From the NCBI GenBank assembly GCA_001931905.2, contig MSJI02000226.1, forward strand, positions 1 to 59,714: a stretch of DNA of 59,714 nucleotides, given 5' to 3'. Below are positions 11,944-22,102 of this stretch, one piece after another. Position 1 is the first letter of the stretch. Every line of letters starts with the position of its first letter. Under the pieces are notes generated by a model. The model saw only the letters and a list, made by a program, of their open reading frames with translations. It did no database searches and was not told where the DNA came from. The DNA is from Cladosporium sp. IMV 00045. Taxonomy: Eukaryota; Ascomycota; Dothideomycetes; Cladosporiales; Cladosporiaceae. The position numbers and the translations under genes are program-made.

Positions 11944-13335
11944 ATGGCGCAAGTCATCACCGTCGTCAACAAATCAGGAAAGATCGTCAAGTCGACCAAA
12001 ACCCTAGCCGGCGTCTTCAACGAAGCCAAGAGCGCATACAATGAAAGAAAAGCAGAGTTGAAATCCTCAAGAGCGAAAGAAAGAGAAGTCAAAGAGCAAG
12101 AACTGAAAGCACGCAGCCAACTCGAAGCACTCACAGTCGAGGACGACGCAAAGTCAAGAGGCAGCCGCGGCGGCTCAAGAGCAGGTTCAAGAGCAGGCAG
12201 CATCGACGGTTCCAAAGCGACAAGAAGAAAACCAGTCCCATCACGCCACGATCGACCGCCCGCCGAGAGAGGATACAGCGACAGCTTCTTCACCGGCGAT
12301 GAAATCCCCCGACGCTCCGGCACGACCACCCACCGTCCCTCGCCCTTACGCTTCGACAACACAGGCGAAGCCATGTACGACGAAGGCTTCGAACCTCGCG
12401 CCGGCGAGCTCACGCGCAGACACACCAGCCACGTCCCCGTCAAAAACCGCAGCCAACCCAACAGCCGCAGAAACAGTCTAGACATGGACCTAGCCTACGG
12501 CGAACTCCCACCCCCAATGCCCGTGAGCAAAATCGAAGACACCGCCGAGCTGCGCGAGAAAATGACCGGCCTGCAACGCCTGCTCGACGAATGCAACTGC
12601 CTGCAACACTCTGCGGGCGCCACGATCGAGAACCTGCAAAAGAACCCCGAAGCCCTCGCGGCCGTCGGCTTGACCCTCGCCGAAATCTCCACAATGGTAA
12701 CCAAACTCGCCCCCGGCGCCCTACCGAGCCTCAAAGCCGCTTTCCCCGCCATCATGGCCCTCCTGGCCTCACCGCAATTCGCCATCGCCGCCGGCCTGAC
12801 CGTGGGCGTCACCGTGATCGCTTTCGGGGGCTACAAGATCGTGAAGAGAATGCAAGCCAACAAAGCGGCCAAAGCGCTCGAGGAAGGCCCCCAAGCGCAA
12901 CCCGTACCCGGTCAACAGCAAATCGACGCACCCGAAAGCGTCCTGCCCGACGACGAACTGCGCGAACTAAGCAGTATTGAGAAATGGCGCCGCGGCATCG
13001 CGGACGAGCAGGCGTGCAGCGTCGGCACGAGTGTGGATGGGGAGTTCATCACGCCGGTTGCGAGCAAGACGTTGATTGAGGAGGGGCGGTTGACGGAGGC
13101 GGATTTCAAGCCAAGGGAGGAGAGGAGCAGGAAGAGTAAGAGTCGCGTTGCGAGGGCGGAGAGTGAAGCGGGTAAGAGCGTGAGGAGTGAGAAGAGTGGT
13201 GCGAGTAAGTCTGGGAAGAGTCGCAGTGGGAGGAAGGAGAAGGAGGGGAAGGAGAAGGATGAGAAGAAGAGGGAGAAGAAGAAGGAGCCGAGTGGGTTGA
13301 AGATGCTTTTCACGGGGCATTCGGTCGCTCGTTGA
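11944..13335 (+). CDS. Unknown Ser/Arg/Lys-rich protein with a hydrophobic core
   Basis: Single-exon frame of 463 residues that I do not recognise by function. Order: a charged probable coiled coil (about 25-65, Lys/Glu/Arg-rich), a low-complexity Ser/Arg/Gly stretch (70-130) with RGSRGGSRAGSRAGS repeats, a helical region (195-235), and a strongly hydrophobic region at about 236-299. The best membrane segment, about 279-297 (FAIAAGLTVGVTVIAFGGY), is followed by KIVKRM. A highly charged Lys/Glu/Ser tail runs from 375 to 457. This suggests a protein attached to or crossing a membrane, with long disordered basic flanks. Codon use resembles the neighbours. Start chosen as the first ATG, after a CT-rich leader. 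Confidence 0.8.
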   Translation: MAQVITVVNKSGKIVKSTKTLAGVFNEAKSAYNERKAELKSSRAKEREVKEQELKARSQLEALTVEDDAKSRGSRGGSRAGSRAGSIDGSKATRRKPVPSRHDRPPAERGYSDSFFTGDEIPRRSGTTTHRPSPLRFDNTGEAMYDEGFEPRAGELTRRHTSHVPVKNRSQPNSRRNSLDMDLAYGELPPPMPVSKIEDTAELREKMTGLQRLLDECNCLQHSAGATIENLQKNPEALAAVGLTLAEISTMVTKLAPGALPSLKAAFPAIMALLASPQFAIAAGLTVGVTVIAFGGYKIVKRMQANKAAKALEEGPQAQPVPGQQQIDAPESVLPDDELRELSSIEKWRRGIADEQACSVGTSVDGEFITPVASKTLIEEGRLTEADFKPREERSRKSKSRVARAESEAGKSVRSEKSGASKSGKSRSGRKEKEGKEKDEKKREKKKEPSGLKMLFTGHSVAR

Positions 13336-14189
13336 GGGGAAATTTCTTGTTGATCTATTCGTTTGATCTGTTTGTTTGGTTTTTCTTTTTTTGCCACATG
13401 GGGAGTTTGAGCATCTTGCATGGGTTTTGCATTTGCGATTTACGACGCTGATTTTTGGTTTTGTATTTCTTTTTCGTCTTTCATTGTACGAGCGTTCGAG
13501 CATTTGCGCGCTGCATAATTCTTGGACCTTGCAAAGGGGGGGGGGTCTACGATCTTGATTTTTTCTTTTACTGCATGGAAATGAATGGAGAAGGAGGAGG
13601 AGAAGGAGGAGGAGAAGGAGAAGGAGAAGGAGAAGGAAGGCGCATGTAAGGGCGATGTTTCTTTATTTCATTCTCACGTATCCACGAATCTATCTGTCTA
13701 TCTATTCTGTCATATCTCATGATCATCCTGTCCATCAATCCAATTCATCTTTCCATCCATCTATGCGTGCATCAAAGAAAGACAACAGGACCATCATCAG
13801 CAGGGCGACAATGCTTTTGACATATTCGGCACACATTGTTCTTCGGGGTTTCCCCGTGTGGTTCTACTTCTCTCGCCCTACCTGGAAGCTTTTGATTCTC
13901 TGGGTTCGGACTGTGTTGTTCATCTAGGACGGGGAAGGTGTGAGAGTCTTGTTGTATGTGCTTCTGCTTTCATATATTGCTGTACCGTTGTACTATGTCC
14001 GACTATTACATTCGTGTGCTCCCAAAACCTCAATTCGTTCTGGCCCGTTATTGTTGCTGCAGGCCTTTGTTTACTTCTTCTCCCTGTGTACACTTTTGTG
14101 TGCTTTCCATATGTATATATTCCGATCCCACCACACTCATCTCCTCCAATTCCCTCCCCTCCGAACCGACAGTCCCATGCTGTACACCT
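13336..14189. other. Intergenic region between converging genes
   Basis: 850 bp of T-rich 3' flanking sequence between converging genes. It contains a nine-base G run (about 13537-13545) and the GGA/GAA microsatellite listed separately. The frames on the plus strand are short, T-rich and have no domain. Confidence 0.6.
13586..13637. repeat. Purine (GGA/GAA) microsatellite
   Basis: About 50 bp of pure purine made of GGAGAA and GGAGGA units on the plus strand, in the 3' flank of the preceding gene. Such polypurine tracts can form triplex structures; no function is shown here. Confidence 0.85.
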
Positions 14190-17100
14190 CTAAATCGGCT
14201 CATCCCTCGGCTCAACCAACAACTCATTCACAGCCACATGCTCCGGCTGCTTGAGCGCATACACAATCGCATTCGCGACATCCTCGGGCTCCAGCACCTT
14301 CGCACCCGAAGGCTCGCCGTACTGCTTCAGCGCCTCCTCATCGGTCGACATGCCCAACAAATCCGTCGCGACATTACCGGGCTGCATGCTCGTGACGCGC
14401 AGGCCTTTGCCCGCAGTCTCCAAACGCAGAGCCTGCAACGTGCCTTCGACGAACATCTTGCTGGCGGAGTAGACGCCCAGACCCGGGAAGACTTTCCTTC
14501 CCGCGTCCGAGGAGATGGCGACGACGTGCCCTGACCCGCGGGACAGCATGTTGGGCACCACGGAGGAGAGGCAGTGCAGCAGGCCCTTGCAGTTGACGTC
14601 GACGGTTTGCTCCCATTGCTTCATGTCCGTGTTGGCCATCATGGTGAAGTACATGACGCCCGCGACGGAGATGAGGATGTCGACGGGGCCGAGCTCGGCT
14701 TCCGCGGCGGCGACGAGGGCGTTCACGGACTCCCCTTCCGTCACGTCCGTTTTGCGCACGATCACTTTGCCTTCGCGCACGGCGAGGCGGCGCTTCAGCT
14801 TTTCCAGCGCGTCGATGCGCCGCGCGCCGAGCGCGATGTGGCAGCCTTCTCGGGCCAGGGCGCTGGCGACTGCGGCGCCGATGCCGGATGAGGCGCCGGT
14901 GATCACGGCCACTTTGCCGGTGAGCACACTCCTGCGGGACGCGTGGGCGGTGCCGCCGTGAGCGTGTGAGGTCGCGGGCGGCTTAGAAAGCCAGCCTCTG
15001 GCGTACCAGTGGCGAGCGTAGGTTTCGAGCAGGACGTGGTCGACGGGTGGGCGCTCGACGATGGCGCGGAAAGGCCTGGTCTGCGCGTTGTTGAGGACGA
15101 CGATGCCGGTCAAGAATTCCACGCTGGGCATACCGCTGCGAAGAATGTCGATGGTGAAAGCACCGTCGCCACCCTTGACGGATCCTCTCTTCTCGGTCCA
15201 CAAGTTGACCCATTCGTTGAACCCGAGAGGCTTAGTCGGGTAGCCGAGTTCGGACAGGTCTTCGAAAACCTTGCTGGTGTCGACTGGGTCGGGATCGCCG
15301 AGGTGGAAGACGAGCTGCTTCGCCTGGGTCTGGTCTGCGAGATGGACGATTGCTTTGCTGACGAAGTCGACAGGAGTCATCTCCGCACGCCAGCCTTCCA
15401 CGTCTGGCCTGTGGCCGAGCTGAATGGACTCGACGAAGAGCGCGGTGAGCAGATCCCAGGCGTTTGCCGCACCGGTTGCGCTGTGGCCACTAATAGTACC
15501 CGCGCGCAAGATGCGGACTGGCAAGCCACGGCGACCGGCTTCGAGAACCAGCTGCTCAGCAGCCCACTTGGTCTGGCCGTAGCCGTCGAGAATCTTCTCG
15601 GGCACGGCGTCAACGTAGAGCATAGAATCCTCTGGCCAGCCGTGACCAGAAGCCGAAGGTGGAAGAACGCCGTTGGTAGAGACATATTGCAGGGTGGCAC
15701 CACCTTTGCACGCCAAACGCAGGATCTCACGAGTGCCGCCGACGTTGGCTGCGCGCAAGGCAGCGTAGGGGTAGACCAAGTTGACGGTGGCAGCAGCGTG
15801 GATAATAACCTGGGTACGAGCCGCAAGCTCGTCGAAAGCCTGAACGGAAAGACCCAGTCTCTTGCGCGACAGGTTACCAGGGAGGATCTCAACACGCTCC
15901 ATAATGGAGTCGCGCCACAGACCGAGGTCAATCAAGTTGCGACGGATACGTGCGATACCAGAAGGAACATCGGCTTCAGACGGGCCGCTGAAGCGGACAA
16001 GGCAAATAATCTGGGCGGATGTGTTCTCCAGAAGGTCGTGCAGCAAGAAAGCACCCAAGAAACCAGTAGCACCGGTCAAGAAGATTGTGTCGGCGTTCTT
16101 CACGCCATGCATCTTCGTGCCTGCGGCCGGCTGCATGTCTTGGTCCAGCACGGTATCCTTGCGCAAGGCGGCGGGCAGGTCGGATTGAACCTCAGCAATT
16201 TGGCCATCGCGAACGGCGCGAATGGTCTGGAGGTGTCCGTTGAGAGTAACAGGGTCGGCAAGGCGAGCGACAGGGACGCGGAAACCGAAGTTCCTGGACA
16301 ATCTGGAAGCCAAATCGGCGAGAGAAAGCGAGTGACCACCCAGATCGAAGAAGCTGTGCTCGGGTGTGATAGTGCTGCGAGAAATGTTGAGAGTTGCAGC
16401 CCAGACCTCTGCGACAGCGTCGGTATCAATAGGGTCCTTCTCCGCGCTAGGCTCTGCTTTGCCTGCGCTCTTCGCAGGCTTCGGAGGCGGAGGGAGATTC
16501 TTGAGGTCTGCCTTGCCAGACACCTCGTGAGTAGGGAGCTTGTCCAACTCGACCCACAGTGCGGGAATCATGTAGTGTGCGAGATAGTCGGCAAGCGCTC
16601 GTCTCGCTGACGGAGAGTAACCGGACTCGTCAATCTCGAAGGCGGGACGCTCCTCAGACTTCTCGGAATCGCGCACGAAATAAGCCACCAACTGGCGGTC
16701 GAGGCCATCTCCATGAGCGACGACCGCACAATCTGTGACTGCCAAGTGGGCAGCAATGGCATTTTCTACCTTACCGGGAACCACTGAGTATCCGCGCAGC
16801 TTAATCATCGCGCCAACGCGTCCAGTAATTTCCAGGTCACCTGAAGGCAGGAGGCGGGCAAGATCTCCCGTACGGTACATTCTGCTTCCGGTCGAGGAAT
16901 CGTATTGATCCGGTGTGAAGGCCTTGGCGGTCGTGTCTGGCCTGTTCAAATAGCCACGTGCAAGCAACTGCCCACCCACAAAAAGCTCACCGCTAGTGCC
17001 ATCTTCCACTCTCTGTCCGCTGTCATCGAGGATGTAAATGTGCTTGGGATCTACGGGAGGGCCGACGGGGCAATACTGAGCATTCTCGTCGAACATTTCC

Positions 17101-18087
17101 TTGATGTCGCCACAAGCAACCTCGTGCGTCTCGCAGCAACTGTAGACATTGAGGAGGCGTGTGTTGGGCAGCGCCTCCATAGCGCGGCGCGCAAGATCTG
17201 TGGTGACAACTTCGCCGTTGAGCCAAAGAGTCTTGAGCGAGGGGAGACGCTGACCGAGCTCTGAATGGCGGGAGAGCACAGCGGCGAGAAGAGTAGGGGT
17301 CATGAGCGTCTCGGTGGCGCCTTTGGCGGCCAAAAGTTGCACCAGTGCAGAAGGGTCATAGCTGACTTCATCTGGCACTGCAATCACGGTTGCACCTCGA
17401 AGAAGTGGGCGCAGGATCTCCCACTATTGAACTGTTAGCACGTGCCATTTGTGAAGGAGTCAGTCAGATGGGACTTACAATGAAGAAAACATTAGCAGCC
17501 ACTCTGTCACCAGGCTGCAAGTCAGAAAGCTCGAATCTGAGATCATATGAATAGACAGATGCTCTGTGAGGGTTTGCAATGCCCTTGGGCTTGCCGGTGG
17601 TGCCAGATGAGTAGGCCACAAATGCCAATCGGTCGAGGTCCGTCTCGATGGGTGGCGGAGGCAGGCCATTGGCATCTGACTCTGTGCTCTTCTGAGGCTC
17701 GTCGACAATGACAAGAGGGACGCCTTCCTTGAACTTGCCGACTTCCGCGCGATAAGTCACCACCACCGCTGGTGTGGCATCTTCCATGACATCTGCGAGC
17801 AGCTCCGGAGGATATGCGAGCTCGAGCACCAGGAACGCACCTCCGGCACGCAGAGCCGCAAGGCAGGCAATGATGTAGTCCGCACTCCGAGGAAGCAGGA
17901 CACCGACTAGGCTGTCTCGCTTGACTCCATGACTGCGGAGTGCATGAGCGAGATCTTCGACTTTGCCGTCCAGCTCGGCATATGTGTAGGTCGTCTTCTC
18001 GTCCTCCAGAGCCACAGCATCCGGAGTGGCTTGCACCTGCAGGGAAAACAGGGCCGAGAGGTCCTTCTTTGTATCAAGCACCGGCAT
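14190..18087 (-). CDS. NRPS-like A-T-R-R reductase, predicted glycine betaine reductase
   Basis: Two exons (18087-17479, 17423-14190) joined in phase; 1280 residues. Domains: adenylation (about 10-520) with VAYSSGTTGKPKG (A3), NVYSCCETHEV (A5, about 295), YRTGDL (A7, 386-391) and SGKADLKNLP (A10); carrier domain with FFDLGGHS (Ser568 is the phosphopantetheine site); thioester reductase with FLTGATGFLG (652-661) and YGQTK (Tyr818); and a C-terminal classical SDR with TGASSGIG (1045-1052) and YSASK (Tyr1188, Lys1192). No condensation domain is present. This A-T-R1-R2 order is that of fungal ATRR, which activates glycine betaine and reduces it in two NADPH steps through betaine aldehyde to choline. 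Substrate is inferred from architecture. Oddity: the usual SDR NAG is VAG here (ISVAGVM, about 1120-1127). It is divergent from the FAD gene at 19820. Confidence 0.9.
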
Positions 18088-19819
18088 TGTTACCTGCTGG
18101 GCCTGTTGTGAGAAATGTATGTGTAGGTGGTGAGGTATACCCGAGTGCGGCTCAATCCGCCAATGTCGCAGCCTCTAAACTTTTATCCCACCTGAACCTG
18201 ATTGATGGCCAGTCACGTGCGAGGGAAGTGGTCAATGGTCCTGGGCTTGTGAGGAGTAGCCGGCAGGATATGTCTGTGATAGTGTATGAGGAAGAGAGGA
18301 GAGATTCACGTGTATGTCCAGCCAATAGAGCGCTTGGACACTTCTATCAAGATCCATGCACTTCGCACGCTAGGGGAGTGACGTGATCTAGACGACGGCG
18401 AGAGAGAGACTTCCAAGGTTCCTTGCAATCAGATATCGCGAAGGCCAACTGTATCTCCAGGCCTTCCTCCATCACCACTCTCAATGCGGCAGGCTGCTAG
18501 CCAAAAAGTCTCCACCGACTCCACTATCTCTCCGCAAGCACGGCGGACGTCGAGCCGAGCGGAAAATCTAGGGTCCTGCGAGTACTTAATTGCCTAGGTA
18601 GGTATGGGCCTTTCGCCCTTGTCAAGAAGTGTTTGTTCTCATACATCTCTTTCCAATCTTCAGCTTTACGGAATAATCGTGGTGACGCGACTGTCTTCAC
18701 CCTCAGCAGGTCACACGACACATTACCATTTACAGCCTTGCACGCTCGATCAAACCATCTCCAGCCTCCATGACAAGTCATCCCAATCCTCCCCACGGAA
18801 CGTTGACTGCACGTGCATTCGGCCCGCCTTGACTCTCAACCAACTGCATGGAACGAACATCTCGGTCCAATAATGTGAACCAAAATATTGCAGAACGATC
18901 ACATGTGACATGTAAGCAAAGAAGTGACGGCAGAGCCTTCTCTCGCTGCAACGCAAAGACACAGAAGGCATGACGACCGAGAAACCACCATTCCAGAAGA
19001 AAACACGATTGAACAGCCTTCTGAAGCAACAGCAGCGTTGAAGAAGATCTTCATGCATAGCACATAATGATGATGCCTTAGCCTGCAGCCCATTTCGGCT
19101 TGATCCGAAAGCATGTTGTAGAAGAAGGTGTCGCGGTATTCTCGACATCAGACTAACGCATGCTGCCACGGTGATGTACAGTGCAAGGATAGACTTGATA
19201 TCGAGTCCGCTGTTCCGTACTTTGCCTGTAGGTGCACCCGGTCTTGATATGAGCGCCGGTCATCTTGGAGATGCGACTTTATTTAGCATGTGAAGCGTCC
19301 TGCAGAAAGGCGGGTGTCACATGTGTTGAAGATTGATGTACTGAAATACTCATACGTGTTGCAAACCCCTGTTCGATTAATTAGTGACCATAGAGTAGCA
19401 GTAGTTGACGAGGCACAGATCGAGAGACCGTGTGAGCACCCCCAATCACCACAAGCATGGGAATTGTCGGCTGTAGAAGGCTCATCCTGCAGAATGGCAT
19501 TCACAACATGCAGGCGGCAGCGCATTGTTGCGGTATTGACTGATCAACCGTGGCAAACAAAAAAGTCTGACCTTGCAAAAAGAAGTGACTGCACCTCTGA
19601 ATGAGAAAGGAAGGAACCCCTCTGTCCAACCGCTCCTTCCCTACTACACCAACATCCGACTCGAGCTTTCCCATCTGTCACCTACAAGGCAAGACATAAC
19701 AAACATTACATTCAACCTCACTTCACCACCGACCGAAACGCCAAAGCTTAGAATCCTCACACACCTTACCCCCGACATCATTGCAACACATTCCTACGGC
19801 GCATCATCTCTCACACATT
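18088..19819. promoter_or_regulatory. Divergent regulatory region with E-box-like palindromes
   Basis: 1.7 kb between the start codons of the ATRR-type reductase and the FAD oxidoreductase. CACGTG lies at 18214-18219, 18307-18312 and 18810-18815; CACATGTG at 18900-18907 and 19318-19325; and GCATGTGAAG at 19286-19295. A further CACGTG (17439-17444) lies in the reductase intron. These are bHLH-type sites in fungi; the factor is unknown. No convincing ORF is present. Confidence 0.5.
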
Positions 19820-21738
19820 ATGTCTTTAACAGAAGATCTACCTCTTATGATCGTTCACTATGGGAAAACTGGCAAACCACTGACAACTGCGCCTGACCCA
19901 AATCATGGCCGAGCCGATAACTACCCAAATCAATGGAAAGTCGAGTTCCAGAAGCAAACGGCAAAATGCAACATCTGCTCTCGCCCCATGGCGGGAACCA
20001 AATGGTGCGTCGCCTGTGCCAATTGCGGCAAGCGCATGTGCATCGCCTGCTGGACCGGCGAGCGTTACAACACTTACGACGAGAAAATTTTCGAAGGCGA
20101 AGCGCAGAACAGAGAAGGCTGCTGGTGCAGGTTCTCGAGCACCGTAGATCCCAAATGGTGGCCGGCGTTCGAAGCAAGAACCGAGCGTATGCAGAAGATA
20201 ATCGCCGAAGAGCGCAAGATGCAGTCTCTGCCACCTTTGGACTATCCGCAAAGCCCTGCGGCTAAGAGGCCCAGACTCGACCAGGACGATGACAGAGAGC
20301 AGTCGCCGAGCGACTTTATGCTTCACCCTCGAGATGCAGCACGCCTCGCTGAGAGCGCATCCAAAAAGCGCGCCGCTTCGCAGGCAAACCCACTTGACGA
20401 GGATAGACCATCGAGAATGCAACGTGTGCAGGACGAGCAGTCGCGCAAAGACTCTGGACTCCCAATAATTGATCACCTTGAAGGCAAAACAACAGCTATC
20501 GTTGGAGCGGGCGTAATCGGGCTCGCCATCGCTCGAGAGCTGGCGTGTCATGCCGCAAATTCTGGTACAGAGCACGAGATTGTTGTCGTCGAGGCCCGCG
20601 ACAGCTACGCCGAGCTGGCATCTCACGATTGCGCGGGATTGATCACAAGGCATGGTGTGCCCAAGAAGCTAGGTCCTGTACTGGAAGTCAGTCTGAACGC
20701 CTGGCACCAGATCTTGAGCGACCCTGAGATTGGCGAAAAAGTCCACTTCCAGCCACAACGTGCTGTTCACGTTAAGGGCGCATCCGACAGCCAGTCCTAC
20801 CTGACTATCATGCCACCTTCATGGTTCAAGACTGGGCCCGAAGATGTCTTCAGCTTCTATGAGAGCGACGTTGGCAGAATGTAAGTGCCCCTGTATACAT
20901 ACACGCGCTGTTGACCATTCGAAACTAACAAATTGATAGTTCCACCCGCCACTATGCAGACTGGCTCTACGAGGAGTGCGATGAACTTGGAGTCCAGTTT
21001 CGCTTCCACCAGGAAGTCAGCGCCATCGAGAAGACCAAGCAAGCGCAGCTGCAAGCAGTGGATGTCAGCAGTGCCAAAGGAGACAGCCGCTGGACCAACA
21101 TCCCCTGCCACAACCTCATCCTCGCCGCCGGCCCATGGACCCCAATGGCCCTCAAAATGCTCGCCATCTGGCTCCCGGACGTTGACAACTTCCAGCAACG
21201 CTACGAGTGGACTCGCATCGGCTGCGCGGGATTCCAAGACCGTGACGACGTCGGCTTGATGCTCCGCAGCAGGGCATTCGGCGAAGGCGCCCTCATTTCT
21301 ACCCAAACGGAAACCAACGAAATCCTCGTCGCCACCGTACGTGGTGAACAGAACAACTCCCACGTCACCCCGACCGAAGCTCGCGTCAAGCACGGCATCG
21401 GCGACCAGTCAAACAGCAAAGCGAGGAAACTAGCCAAGAAGCAAATCGTCGGCTTCGACGAAGCAGAAGACGCGACCGACGTCGTTGACGGCCGCTCCCT
21501 CATCAGCACTTCTTTCAACCAGAGGCCTATCATCGGCAAGATTCCAGCGAAACTCCTCGACGAGCGCCATGAAGGCGAAGATGACAATCCGATGGGGATC
21601 TACCTCGCCTTCGGTTTCGGAAGGTTTGGCACGACTCTCGCTCCCGGCGCTGCTACCATCTTACGCCGCATGATTTGCAGAGACGACGATGTCACCGAGG
21701 GCATGGAGGCGTTCGCTTTCCCGGCGAAGCATAGGTAG
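19820..21738 (+). CDS. Cys-rich domain fused to FAD-dependent oxidoreductase (DAO superfamily)
   Basis: Two exons (19820-20880, 20940-21738) with a phase-2 join; 619 residues. Residues 50-103 hold nine cysteines in CxxC-type spacing (50, 53, 63, 66, 69, 74, 77, 101, 103), suggesting a zinc-binding module. A disordered linker follows with a basic AAKRPRL (147-153), a possible nuclear localisation signal. From about 223 it is a DAO-type FAD oxidoreductase: dinucleotide motif VGAGVIGLA (228-236), LILAAGPW, TSFNQRPIIGK, and the C-terminal GFGRFGTTLAPG loop that holds FAD in this family. Sequence feel is nearest to fungal TDA3-like proteins, but sarcosine and D-amino acid oxidases share the fold; substrate unknown. 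The start used is ATG 19820, as ATG 19781 adds 13 unremarkable residues. An internal ATG at 20417 could give the oxidase alone. Confidence 0.85.
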
Positions 21739-22102
21739 GGTTTTGGTCTGTGAGGTTGTTTGACGGTGACGCAGTGCGATGATGGCAATACGCGTGGTGT
21801 TTGCTCTTTTCTTTTCCCCTTGAATTCTGACGACGGTTTTGAACACCCAGCACCGTGGATATTTGTATGGAAAACCCTGTTAAAACCCAAGTTATCGCCT
21901 TGCAGGATTTGATCATCCGCAAATACCGTGTTTCGCGTATACTCGTCGGCCCCGGGTGCAAAAACGCGCATTACTTCACATTGATTGAGAAACAGCCAAG
22001 GAGTGGAATGCGCACAGCAGGGAAGACCCGCCACTGCACTGATCAATTGAGTTGAATCCCCCTCCTCCCTACCACCTTCATCGAATCACATAATCATAAT
22101 CT
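21739..22102. other. Short intergenic region between converging genes
   Basis: 364 bp of 3' flanks between converging genes. No ORF, repeat or RNA gene seen. Confidence 0.7.

Noticed and set aside
15009..16610. 533-codon open frame antisense to the ATRR-type reductase
   Set aside because: The opposite strand has all NRPS-like motifs in order. The frame is a by-product of biased codons (few TTA, CTA, TCA) and has no domain.
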